Shown: piece after piece, positions 1-5,980 of the stretch
Layout: every line of letters starts with the position of its first letter
Numbering within the stretch: position 1 is the first letter of the stretch
Origin: Caryophanales bacterium UBA3260
GTDB lineage: Bacteria; Bacillota_I; Bacilli_A; RF39; UBA660
Assembly: GCA_002362595.1 (NCBI GenBank)
Contig: DEUO01000011.1
Span: 1-6,958 of the forward strand
Length of the DNA stretch: 6,958 nucleotides
Direction: 5' to 3'
Notes under the pieces: generated by a model
The model's database searches: none
Told to the model about the DNA's origin: nothing
The model's input: only the letters and a program-made list of their open reading frames with translations
Translations under genes and position numbers: made by a program

Positions 1-191
1 TTGATTTAAGGATTACTTCTATTGAAAAAATAAAAGATAAATATGAAAAACAATTATGTGTAAATGAAAGTTTTTGGAATAATAAAAAGGATAGTAATTA
101 TGCTACTTTAATTATAATAGATAAAATAATTGAATTAGAATCATTTCATATTAATAAGAAAGGTATGCAAACTTGGGTAGTATTAAATTAA
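1..191 (+). CDS. C-terminal fragment of an unidentified protein
   Basis: An open frame runs in from the left edge (first full codon at 3) and ends at TAA 189-191, giving the last 62 residues. I do not recognise the family with confidence. The fragment has a charged helical stretch (EKIKDKYEKQ), then FWNNKKDSNYATLIII, and ends in HINKKGMQTWVVLN. The alternation of hydrophobic strands with a 'YATLI...inKKG..W' ending is loosely reminiscent of small beta-barrel domains of the PUA/ASCH type, but this is only an impression. The next gene starts 23 bases downstream behind its own RBS with no terminator between, so the two are probably co-transcribed. The codon use is AT-rich like its neighbours. 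The start and N-terminus lie outside the window. Confidence 0.75.
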   Translation, partial: DLRITSIEKIKDKYEKQLCVNESFWNNKKDSNYATLIIIDKIIELESFHINKKGMQTWVVLN

Positions 192-214
192 ATAAGAAGC
201 GGAGAGATAAATAG

Positions 215-556
215 ATGAATGTAAATATTAAAAGAGTTAAGATATTTGTAACAATACCAGTAGATGATGTTGAAAGAGTAAGAGAAGCGGTATGTGAGGC
301 GGGAGCTGGAGTTATTGGCAATTATACTTATTGTACTTCTTCTGCTAAAGTAATTGGGACTTTTATACCTAATGATAATGCTAATCCATATATTGGTGAA
401 AAGAATAAAATAGAATATGTTTCAGAAGAAAAATTAGAATTTATTTGTGATATAGATAAAGTTAAGATAGTAATAAATAAGTTAAGAGAAGTTCATCCTT
501 ATGAGGAACCTGCTATAGATATTGTTCCTTTGATAGATGAAAGTGAATTTGAATAA
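215..556 (+). CDS. Stand-alone NIF3/YqfO-type insert domain protein
   Basis: This 113-residue protein matches the domain found inserted in the middle of longer bacterial NIF3-family proteins such as Bacillus YqfO, here encoded alone. The recognisable pattern is a start strand (KIFVTIPVDDVERVREAV), then EAGAGVIGNYTYCT at about residues 28-41, GTFIPNDNANPYIG at about 48-61, and the hallmark HPYEEPAIDI at 94-103. In the family this domain has a PII/CutA-like ferredoxin fold. The metal-binding NIF3 core is absent, so this is a complete small protein rather than a truncated one: it has its own start, and an RBS (GGAGAG, 201-206) lies 8 bases before the ATG. Its cellular role is unknown; a regulatory or ligand-binding role is inference. 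It is followed 23 bases later by a methyltransferase, probably in the same transcript. Confidence 0.88.
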   Translation: MNVNIKRVKIFVTIPVDDVERVREAVCEAGAGVIGNYTYCTSSAKVIGTFIPNDNANPYIGEKNKIEYVSEEKLEFICDIDKVKIVINKLREVHPYEEPAIDIVPLIDESEFE

Positions 557-579
557 ATATAATAATTAGGAGATATATT

Positions 580-1344
580 ATGAATTTAAATGAAAAAGTA
601 AATGATTATGATAAATTTGCCGAGAAGAGACATTTTGAAGTTATCAATGGAATGAAAAAGTCTTTAAGATTTGTAGAAAAACCGATGATGATGTCAATGT
701 TACCTAATATAGAAAATAAAAGAGTGTTAATGTTAGGTTGTGGAACTGCTGAAGAAAGTGAATTATTAAAAGTTTATAATCCACAAAAAATTGTAGGAAT
801 TGATATATCAGAAAAATCTATTGAGGTGGCTAGAAATAGCTATCCAGATTTAAAATTTTATGTAGGAGATATGCTAAGTCTTCCTTTTAAAGATAATGAA
901 TTTGATTTTATTTTTAGTAGTTTAGCTATTAGTCATGTTGAAGATAAAGATAGAGTATTTAAAGAATTATATAGAGTTTTAGATGATAATGGAGAATTAT
1001 TATTTTCAGTAGGACATCCAATGAGATTTGCAACAGAAATAATAAATTATGATAATAAATCATATCATGTTATTGGATTTGAAGCGGGTGAAGAAGGTAA
1101 ACGTGTATTTGGCAATTATATGTCATATACAAAGCAGGTTAATCATTTTAAAGATAATGAAGTATTAGAAGAATATATTGCACCACCATCATATTTCTTT
1201 GAAATACTTATAAATAATAATTTTGTAGTGGAGAATTTTAAAGAATCAAGATGTATTTCTGAATGTAAGGAAGTAGATATTGATTATTATAATAGATTTC
1301 ATGAAATACCACAATTTATGGCATTTTTATCTAAGAAAAGATAA
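580..1344 (+). CDS. Class I SAM-dependent methyltransferase
   Basis: The 254-residue protein has the Rossmann-type methyltransferase layout of the Methyltransf_11 family. Motif I is VLMLGCGTAEES at residues 49-60 (the usual GxGxG reads GCGTA), the SAM-ribose acidic residue is D75 in GIDIS (73-77), motif II/III is GDMLSLPF (97-103), motif IV is FDFIFSSLAISHVED (108-122), and the post-IV helix carries ELYRVLDDNGELLFSV (129-144). The C-terminal part (about 150-254) is a substrate cap typical of small-molecule methyltransferases, with HPMRF at 146-150 and a Tyr/Phe-rich stretch near APPSYFFE. It is presumably cytoplasmic. The substrate cannot be told from sequence. AGGAG at 568-572 sits 7 bases before the ATG, supporting this start. 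It is probably last in the operon, since an intrinsic terminator follows directly. Confidence 0.92.
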   Translation: MNLNEKVNDYDKFAEKRHFEVINGMKKSLRFVEKPMMMSMLPNIENKRVLMLGCGTAEESELLKVYNPQKIVGIDISEKSIEVARNSYPDLKFYVGDMLSLPFKDNEFDFIFSSLAISHVEDKDRVFKELYRVLDDNGELLFSVGHPMRFATEIINYDNKSYHVIGFEAGEEGKRVFGNYMSYTKQVNHFKDNEVLEEYIAPPSYFFEILINNNFVVENFKESRCISECKEVDIDYYNRFHEIPQFMAFLSKKR

Positions 1345-1374
1345 TATCTAAGTTATATATTTAGATGTTTTTTT
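1345..1374 (+). terminator. Intrinsic terminator of the methyltransferase operon
   Basis: One base after the TAA, ATCTAAGT (1346-1353) pairs with ATTTAGAT (1359-1366), including one G-U pair, around a 5-base loop. It is followed by G and seven T (1368-1374). The stem is AT-rich, so the terminator may be leaky. Confidence 0.75.
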
Positions 1375-1378
1375 ATAG

Positions 1379-1400
1379 AAAAAAAGAGCAGATGCTCTTT
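1379..1400 (-). terminator. Intrinsic terminator of the Nudix gene
   Basis: Read on the minus strand, AAAGAGC pairs with GCTCTTT around the loop ATCT (positions 1400 to 1383), and the T-run continues to 1379. It begins 8 bases after the Nudix stop codon. It lies back to back with the plus-strand terminator at 1345-1374, 4 bases away. Confidence 0.8.
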
Positions 1401-1408
1401 AATATAAA

Positions 1409-1924
1409 TTATAATGTTTTTAATTCTTCAAATAAATAAATTACATTTTCATCAAAAACTATATTTGGATTTTTAGACTTAATCATTTCGATAACTTTAT
1501 CTAAATTGAACCATTTTACTTCTGATAATTCCTCTTCTTGAATAATATATTCATTTTCATTTAAGTTAGATTTTATATAATAAAAGTAAGTAAAGTGAGA
1601 ATTAGAAGTACTTATTGCTAATTCTCTATTACCAAAAGGTTTTAATTCATTTATAGAAGCATTTATACCGACTTCTTCATTTAATTCTCTTAATGCTGCA
1701 TTTTCTAAACTTTCTCCTGCATCAACATGTCCAGCACATAAAGCCCATTTATTAGGATTATATCTTTTATTAGAATTACGCTTTTGTAATAGTACTTGTT
1801 TTTTATCATTTATAATAAAAACTGCTATTTCATTATGTAGTAAATTTCTATCATGTACTTCTTCTTTATCTAAAACTTCACCAGTTAGATTACCATTGTG
1901 GTCTACTATATCTATTAATTCCAT
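1409..1924 (-). CDS. Nudix hydrolase, IDI/YfcD-like subgroup
   Basis: The 171-residue protein has a complete Nudix box, Gx5Ex7REUxEExGU, at residues 65-87: G65, E71, R79-E80, E83-E84 and G86-I87. The glutamates bind the divalent cation used for hydrolysis of a nucleoside diphosphate linked to another moiety. The N-terminus (MELIDIVDHNGNLTGEV, then HDRNLLHNEIAVFI) is the pattern of Nudix proteins related to isopentenyl-diphosphate isomerase and YfcD. However, the W60-A-L-C63 stretch and the intact REUxEE box are what support a hydrolase; true isomerase activity is not supported. The substrate is unknown. AAAGGAG (1930-1936) sits 5 bases before the ATG. The gene follows the 1984-2805 gene on the same strand after 59 bases with no convincing terminator between, so they may share a transcript. 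Confidence 0.93.
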   Translation of the reverse strand: MELIDIVDHNGNLTGEVLDKEEVHDRNLLHNEIAVFIINDKKQVLLQKRNSNKRYNPNKWALCAGHVDAGESLENAALRELNEEVGINASINELKPFGNRELAISTSNSHFTYFYYIKSNLNENEYIIQEEELSEVKWFNLDKVIEMIKSKNPNIVFDENVIYLFEELKTL

Positions 1925-1983
1925 ATTTTCTCCTTTATTTATAATTATCTAATACTATTTTATCATAATATAATATTTTAATA

Positions 1984-2805
1984 TTATTTTTTTATTAAGC
2001 GATAAACGCCATCGTTATTTTCTTCTGTGTAAAGTATATTGCCTTCTTTATTTTCTAATCTTAAAGAAATATGAGGATTTTGTTCCCATTCTTCTATTCT
2101 AATACATACATGTCTTTTTTCACTATGATTAAGCATTCTATCATTTAGGTATTTATATAATTGAGCTCGTTCATATGGACCATTTACGTGGCCTAAATTA
2201 ATTAAGTGACTATTATAAAATTGTACTTTAGGCTCTTTTAAATCTATTGGTGTGGATGGATTGAAACCAAAAAATTCATAAGCACTTTTTCTTTGTGAAA
2301 GTTTTTGATGTAGAGTTTGAAAATATTCATCAAGATAAGTAAAATTTAATGTATTATCTAATTCATTAATATATTCTGGTGGTAATTTAATTAATTCAGG
2401 ATGAGTAATACGGATAGTATTATAACGGGGGATTATACCAAAAAAGTAAGGTTTAAGGTTATATTGATTCGCTAATAGGTCAGAAAGAGGATCTATATAG
2501 TACCATCCTAAGTCACCTTCAACTATAATGGCGAATAGAGGTATTTTAGCACTATTAGAAGCTACTTTTTTAGCATTTATACCAAATTGCTTAAATAAAT
2601 CAACATAGAAGTCAGCTAATGTAGAACATACTATTTTGGGAAATCTATTGATAAATCCTTGTTGATATTGTTTTTCTTTTTCTTCATCAGAAGCCATAAA
2701 GTATAATAAATCACGTTCAAAATATGGAGCTAATTCTTTATATAAAAAACGAATAATTAAGTCTTTAGACCAGTTGGCTCCTATTTGATTAATAATTTCT
2801 TCCAT
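1984..2805 (-). CDS. Uncharacterised protein with transglutaminase-like N-terminal half
   Basis: I do not recognise a named family for this 273-residue protein. Residues about 55-110 have the look of a transglutaminase/papain-like core: a Cys at a helix start (C60 in KIVCSTLADFYVDLFKQFGI), then a strand pair ending in GWYYIDPLSDL (100-110), with D105 where the catalytic Asp would be. The His expected about 14-16 residues before that Asp is missing; the stretch reads KIPLFAIIVEGD and no His occurs before residue 135. The protein may therefore be a non-catalytic member, or the resemblance may be superficial. The C-terminal part (about 150-273) is Tyr/His-rich, with YERAQLYKYLNDRML and a predicted strand-rich end. 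No signal peptide or membrane segment is seen, so it is probably cytoplasmic. AAAGGGGG (2812-2819) lies 6 bases before the ATG, a strong RBS fixing this start. Confidence 0.85.
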   Translation of the reverse strand: MEEIINQIGANWSKDLIIRFLYKELAPYFERDLLYFMASDEEKEKQYQQGFINRFPKIVCSTLADFYVDLFKQFGINAKKVASNSAKIPLFAIIVEGDLGWYYIDPLSDLLANQYNLKPYFFGIIPRYNTIRITHPELIKLPPEYINELDNTLNFTYLDEYFQTLHQKLSQRKSAYEFFGFNPSTPIDLKEPKVQFYNSHLINLGHVNGPYERAQLYKYLNDRMLNHSEKRHVCIRIEEWEQNPHISLRLENKEGNILYTEENNDGVYRLIKK

Positions 2806-2869
2806 AATAATCCCCCTTTATATCTTGTTATGGTAAAATAGTTATAATTACTTTAACATTTTCAAGATT

Positions 2870-2897
2870 TGTTAAGACAACAATTGTTAGTATAACA
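2870..2897. promoter_or_regulatory. Interrupted palindrome in the divergent intergenic region
   Basis: Between the divergent genes at 2805 and 3002, the perfect 10-bp palindrome AACAATTGTT (2879-2888) is flanked, 4 bases away on each side, by TGTTA (2870-2874) and TAACA (2893-2897), also inverted about the same centre. This nested dyad is a plausible binding site for a dimeric regulator. It lies 6 bases upstream of the -35 candidate of the hydrolase gene. No regulator for it is apparent in the window. Confidence 0.4.
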
Positions 2898-2903
2898 GAT
2901 ATT

Positions 2904-2931
2904 TTGTCTTTTTCAATAACGAATATATAAA
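2904..2931 (+). promoter_or_regulatory. Candidate promoter of the alpha/beta hydrolase gene
   Basis: TTGTCT (2904-2909) and TATAAA (2926-2931) are separated by 16 bases, resembling a sigma-A promoter with 4/6 and 5/6 matches. It would give a leader of about 65 bases before the ATG at 3002. In such AT-rich DNA, matches of this quality arise often, so support is weak. Confidence 0.35.
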
Positions 2932-3001
2932 ATAATAGTTTCATGATATTTAATAAATATTATATGTATTTTTAATACTAAAAAGAAAGTAGGAACAAAA
3001 T

Positions 3002-3868
3002 ATGAAAAATAATGTGAGTTTTATTAATGATGCATATACTAAAGATAATATGCGTCTTCCAATGGTACATTTTGAAAGTGATGTAAAAGATATATGTGTT
3101 ATTTTTATTCATGGAATGTGTCAAACAATAATAGATAATTACTTTGCAATAGTTTGTGGGAAGATTTTATCTAAAAATAATATAGGTTTTATTTATGAGC
3201 ATAATAGGGGATATTCAATAGAAAATGATATATTAATGAAAGATGGATCATATACTAGATGTGGATGTATGTATGAGATATTTGAAGATTGTATTTTGGA
3301 TATTGATTTAGCGATTGAAAAAGCTAAAGAATTAGGTTATAAAAGAATTATTCTAATGGGACACAGTTATGGATGTAATAAAGTAATTTACTATTATTAT
3401 AAAAAACACCCTAGTATTTTAGGAATGATACTAGCAAGTGCACCTGATATGGTTGGGCTTCATTTATTGCGTCAAAAAGATTATAAAAATCTTATTAAAG
3501 AAGCAAAAGAAAATATTGATAAAGGTAATAATACTTTACTTCTTAGTAATATAATTGAAGATTATATGTATATGAGTTCAGGGACTTATTACAATTGGTT
3601 TAATAAAGATTCTAATTTAGATAATTTACCTATTATGGGTAATTCTGAAAATTGGGAACAATTTGAAACAATAGATGTACCTTTATTAACTTTTTCTGGA
3701 TCTTTAGAAACTGATAATTATTTGCATTTAGATTTATTAAAAGATAAAGCGATTAATTGTAGTAATTTTCAATATAAAATAATAGAAGATGCTGATCATT
3801 TTTATCATAATAAGGAAGAAGAGATAAGTTCATTAATAGTTAATTGGATAGATAGTAATTTTAAATAA
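3002..3868 (+). CDS. Alpha/beta hydrolase (DUF1749-like serine hydrolase)
   Basis: The 288-residue protein has the alpha/beta-hydrolase hallmarks: an oxyanion-hole HGM after a hydrophobic strand (VIFIHGM, 33-39), the nucleophile elbow GHSYG (120-124, Ser122), and a C-terminal His in ADHFYHNKEE (His266). The acid is probably E236 or D238 in FSGSLETDNY. The region MYEIFEDCILDIDLAIEKAKELGY followed by GHSYGCNKVIYYY resembles the DUF1749/UPF0613 group, whose fungal member SidJ hydrolyses a siderophore ester; transfer of that function here is not justified. The substrate is an unknown ester, amide or similar. No signal peptide is seen, so it is cytoplasmic. AGGA (2991-2994) lies 7 bases before the ATG. 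The gene is monocistronic, divergent from the 1984-2805 gene, and ends shortly before a bidirectional terminator. Confidence 0.9.
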   Translation: MKNNVSFINDAYTKDNMRLPMVHFESDVKDICVIFIHGMCQTIIDNYFAIVCGKILSKNNIGFIYEHNRGYSIENDILMKDGSYTRCGCMYEIFEDCILDIDLAIEKAKELGYKRIILMGHSYGCNKVIYYYYKKHPSILGMILASAPDMVGLHLLRQKDYKNLIKEAKENIDKGNNTLLLSNIIEDYMYMSSGTYYNWFNKDSNLDNLPIMGNSENWEQFETIDVPLLTFSGSLETDNYLHLDLLKDKAINCSNFQYKIIEDADHFYHNKEEEISSLIVNWIDSNFK

Positions 3869-3881
3869 AAAAAGAATATAT

Positions 3882-3920
3882 AAAAAAACTTACGGATTTT
3901 GGTCCGCAAGTTGTTTTTTT
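3882..3920. terminator. Bidirectional intrinsic terminator
   Basis: AACTT.CGGA (3887-3896) pairs with TCCG.AAGTT (3903-3912) around a 6-base loop, with A-run 3882-3888 on one side and T-run 3914-3920 on the other. Read on the plus strand it ends the hydrolase gene but has one A-C mismatch. Read on the minus strand that position becomes a G-U pair, giving an uninterrupted 10-bp stem followed by T. It is the only strong terminator downstream of the minus-strand ABC operon. Confidence 0.85.
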
Positions 3921-3921
3921 A

Positions 3922-3932
3922 TGGAGCGGGTG
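3922..3932 (-). other. 11-base match to the 3' end of tRNA-Gly
   Basis: On the minus strand CACCCGCTCCA equals the acceptor strand, discriminator and CCA of tRNA-Gly(UCC) as I know it from Bacillus subtilis. The bases before it do not match a T-arm and there is no cloverleaf, so this is not a tRNA gene. It could be a leftover attachment-site core, a C-rich seed of a small RNA, or chance. No integrase is present in the window. Confidence 0.3.
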
Positions 3933-3997
3933 TCGTAGTTATCTACAACTCTTTTCCAATAACGAAAGAGTACATATAATCTTCCGTTGCTAGTAAT

Positions 3998-4006
3998 AAT
4001 ATACCA
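3998..4006 (-). promoter_or_regulatory. Possible extended -10 element for the structured RNA
   Basis: On the minus strand TGGTATATT (4006 to 3998) fits an extended -10 (TGnTATAAT with one mismatch). A start near 3991 would give an RNA reaching the terminator at 3882. No good -35 is found 17 bases upstream, so the assignment is weak. Confidence 0.22.
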
Positions 4007-4042
4007 CGTTTTAAGTGTTTATGGAATAGATTTTTGTTAATT

Positions 4043-4067
4043 TTACAATCCTTCGCACAAATTGTAA
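4043..4067. repeat. Small inverted repeat just after the permease stop
   Basis: TTACAAT (4043-4049) and ATTGTAA (4061-4067) form a 7-bp inverted repeat with an 11-base loop, 3 bases beyond the permease stop codon. On the minus strand no T-run follows, so it is not a terminator for the ABC operon. It could protect the mRNA 3' end or be chance. Confidence 0.3.
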
Positions 4068-4070
4068 TTT

Positions 4071-4703
4071 TTAAAACTCCTTCTTTAAATATACTTTCTC
4101 TGATATTTTATAAGAAACATATAAAATAACTAAAGTAACTATTGGCAATATAAACATCCAATAATTATTTAATATATCTAAATGTTGAAGAATTGGTTTA
4201 AAATCAACAAATTTTGAAATTAAACTTGCCAAAAATCCAAGACCAAACACCCCAACAAAAATTCCTATACGAGCCTTTTCTAAACCAAATTTATAAATAA
4301 CTGGATACATAATAGACTGTATTATAATCGTAGCTGATATTGTTGCTAACAACATTTCTAAAATTGTACCCAAATCTATTGAATTATCTTTGATATAAGT
4401 AATGGTTGCAGTGATTATTGATACTCCTATAGTAATCATAAAAAGCAAAATAATTGTTGCTATATATTTTGACTTAATACTATTTTTTCTTCCATCTGGA
4501 AGTGCAATAACATAAGCATCCCATTTATTATAAACATCATAACTAAAAGTTGAGATCATAATAACAACACTCATAAATGGTAATACAAATGATAGATCCA
4601 TTTCACCATTAAAAGTCATAAATCCAAACACAATAAATAAAATCATTAAAACTTTAATGTTACTTTTTACAAGTAAAAAATCTTTTTTTATTAATCCTTT
4701 CAT
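4071..4703 (-). CDS. ABC-2 type permease (ABC2_membrane_5-like)
   Basis: The 210-residue integral membrane protein is the channel half of the exporter encoded with the adjacent ATPase. Six hydrophobic segments are visible, at about residues 17-33, 37-54, 80-103, 112-137, 144-163 and 180-198, after a basic N-terminus (MKGLIKKDFLL). The stretch FSYDVYNKWDAYVIALPDGRK (53-73), between segments 2 and 3, is the conserved cytoplasmic signature of small ABC-2 permeases such as those of the staphylococcal Pmt exporter. The ATG shares one base with the TAA of the ATPase (TAATG), so translation is coupled. AAAGGAG (4711-4717) lies 7 bases before the start. The exported substrate is unknown; by analogy it may be an antimicrobial peptide or other membrane-active compound. 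Confidence 0.88.
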   Translation of the reverse strand: MKGLIKKDFLLVKSNIKVLMILFIVFGFMTFNGEMDLSFVLPFMSVVIMISTFSYDVYNKWDAYVIALPDGRKNSIKSKYIATIILLFMITIGVSIITATITYIKDNSIDLGTILEMLLATISATIIIQSIMYPVIYKFGLEKARIGIFVGVFGLGFLASLISKFVDFKPILQHLDILNNYWMFILPIVTLVILYVSYKISEKVYLKKEF

Positions 4704-5563
4704 TATCTCACTCCTTTAATCATCATTACCATAAGATCTTCAAGTGTTATCTTATCTATAGTATTAATATTATATTTCTTATTAAATTCTTTCTTATTTT
4801 CAACTAATACTTCATATTCATATTTAGATTTTCTATACCTAATAAAATCATTACCATTTATTTTTTTAAATTCCTTTTCAGTACATTTAACAATTCCATA
4901 TCTTTCTAATAATTCATCTCTTGTTTTAGATAGTAATATCTCACCATCATTAATAAATACTATATAATCGGCAATGTGTTCTAAATCAGTTGTAATATGA
5001 CTTGATAACAATATAGAGCATTCTTCATTTTGAATGAAATCTTGAAAAATATCTATAACTTCATTTCTAGCAACAGGATCTAAACCACTAGTTGGTTCAT
5101 CAAGTATTAAAAGTTTAGGATGATGCGAAAGAGCGGTTGCAATTTCTAATTTCTTTCTCATCCCCTTTGAAAAAGTTTTAATTTGATTATTTTGGGGTAA
5201 CGAAAATTCTTTTAAATATTTAAAATATAATTTAGAATCCCAATTTACATAAATATCTTTCATAATTGAATTTATATCTTTAGGGTTTAGTATTTCAGGA
5301 AAAAACATATCATCTAACACTATACCTATATCTTCCTTGATAGCCTTGTCATTTTTCCTATTATTCATACCAAATACATTTATCTCACCAGTATAATCAT
5401 TTACTATATTTAATATAGACTTAATTGTTGTAGTTTTTCCAGCACCATTTTCTCCAATAAATCCTAAGATCATTCCTTTAGGTAACTCGAAACTAACATT
5501 CTTTAACTCAAAATCGTTATATTTTTTTGATAGATTTTTAACTTCTAAAATATTATTCATCAT
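4703..5563 (-). CDS. ABC transporter ATP-binding protein
   Basis: The 286-residue nucleotide-binding subunit drives the neighbouring permease. Walker A is GENGAGKTT (37-45), the signature loop is FSKGMRKKLEIA (131-142, in place of LSGGQ), Walker B is LLILDEP (151-157) with the D-loop SGLDP (159-163), and the switch His is H189 in SSHIT. The Q-loop position reads IGIVLDDMFFPE, with Asp rather than Gln, which I believe is common in this exporter subgroup. Residues about 215-286 are a C-terminal extension typical of these ATPases. The subunit is cytoplasmic and membrane-associated. The first ATG overlaps the repressor stop by 4 bases (ATGA). The second ATG, at 5560, is better placed from the RBS, so the mature start may be one codon later. 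Confidence 0.95.
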   Translation of the reverse strand: MMNNILEVKNLSKKYNDFELKNVSFELPKGMILGFIGENGAGKTTTIKSILNIVNDYTGEINVFGMNNRKNDKAIKEDIGIVLDDMFFPEILNPKDINSIMKDIYVNWDSKLYFKYLKEFSLPQNNQIKTFSKGMRKKLEIATALSHHPKLLILDEPTSGLDPVARNEVIDIFQDFIQNEECSILLSSHITTDLEHIADYIVFINDGEILLSKTRDELLERYGIVKCTEKEFKKINGNDFIRYRKSKYEYEVLVENKKEFNKKYNINTIDKITLEDLMVMMIKGVR

Positions 5564-5937
5564 TTTTCCTCCTCGTATAAAATATTTATCATTTCTAATA
5601 TTGTTTTCTTGTCAATGCTATTTAATTTTGCAATATTAACTGCTTCATCTAATAACAATTCTATTTTATTTAACAATTCTTCACGAACAACTTCATTATT
5701 TATTTCAGCCACATAGAAACCCTTTGATGGAACACTAATAACATATCCTTCATGCACTAATTCTTCATAGGCGTTTTTAGTTGTTATGACACTACATCTT
5801 AAATCTTTAGCAAGAGATCTAATAGATGGCAATAATTCATTTGCTTTCAATTCATTTGAAATAATTTTAGCTTTAATTTGCTCTTTTATCTGTTCATAAA
5901 TTGGAACACCACTTGAATTACTAATTATAATTTCCAT
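5560..5937 (-). CDS. GntR-family (YtrA subfamily) transcriptional repressor
   Basis: The 125-residue regulator has an N-terminal winged helix-turn-helix: VPIYEQIKEQIKAKIISNEL (11-30), LPSIRSLAKDLRCSVITTKNAYEELVHEGYV (36-66), and the wing ISVPSKGFYVAE (67-78). The short helical C-terminus (about 80-125), probably for dimerisation, replaces the large ligand domain of other GntR proteins. This is the YtrA type, usually encoded with the ABC transporter it controls. It is the first gene of the operon, and its TGA overlaps the ATPase ATG. GAGGTG (5942-5947) lies 4 bases before the start. Autoregulation is likely because its promoter carries repeated sequence over the -10 box. The inducer is unknown. 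Confidence 0.94.
   Translation of the reverse strand: MEIIISNSSGVPIYEQIKEQIKAKIISNELKANELLPSIRSLAKDLRCSVITTKNAYEELVHEGYVISVPSKGFYVAEINNEVVREELLNKIELLLDEAVNIAKLNSIDKKTILEMINILYEEEK
5568..5574 (-). promoter_or_regulatory. Ribosome binding site deciding the ATPase start
   Basis: GAGGAGG on the minus strand lies 4 bases before the first ATG (5563) and 7 before the second (5560). The second spacing is nearer the optimum, favouring initiation at the second Met. The site lies inside the end of the repressor gene. Confidence 0.7.
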
Positions 5938-5953
5938 AATTCACCTCGCTTGT

Positions 5954-5980
5954 TTATATACATTATATACAGTATACACA
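5954..5980 (-). promoter_or_regulatory. Candidate operator: tandem 9-bp repeats over the -10 box
   Basis: On the plus strand TTATATACA occurs twice in immediate tandem (5954-5962 and 5963-5971), followed by the related GTATACACA (5972-5980). The same stretch can be read as a loose dyad, GTTTATAT (5952-5959) against GTATACAC (5972-5979), each half of GTnTATA type, as GntR operators often are. It overlaps the -10 box and the probable start point, where a bound repressor would block RNA polymerase. The likely ligand is the GntR protein encoded just downstream. Confidence 0.6.

Larger units (their letters stand above)
3882..3991 (-). ncRNA. Putative structured RNA or structured 3' UTR
   Basis: Read on the minus strand this segment has three successive hairpins. 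First, ACTCTTT (3971-3965) pairs with AAAGAGT (3954-3948). Second, GTTGTAG pairs with CTACGAC around the loop ATAA (3949-3932); its one imperfect position is a U-G pair on this strand but an A-C mismatch on the other. Third is the terminator stem at 3912-3887, which shows the same strand asymmetry. Between the second hairpin and the terminator lies an unpaired C-rich stretch, CACCCGCTCCA (3932-3922). My count over 3921-3990 is 28 G/C of 70, clearly richer than the flanking DNA. No RNA family is recognised. It could be an independent small RNA of about 105 bases, or the 3' UTR of the ABC operon transcript. Confidence 0.35.

Noticed and set aside
1925..1983. Terminator or promoter between the two minus-strand genes
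   Set aside because: The stretch is almost pure A/T with short self-complementary pieces but no GC stem, no T-run and no well-spaced -35/-10 pair.
3922..3990. A tRNA gene
   Set aside because: Only the acceptor 3' end matches; there is no T-arm, anticodon arm or D-arm.
3921..4070. Two minus-strand open frames in the convergent gap (one includes ATEDYMYSFVIGKEL, the other LFRYWKRVVDNYDTRS) as genes or pseudogenes
   Set aside because: Neither has a start codon with an RBS, they overlap each other out of frame, and the segment is better explained by RNA-level pairing.
4703..5563. Asp in the Q-loop and FSKGM signature as signs of a dead ATPase
   Set aside because: Walker A, Walker B, D-loop and switch His are intact, and these variants are usual in small exporter ATPases.
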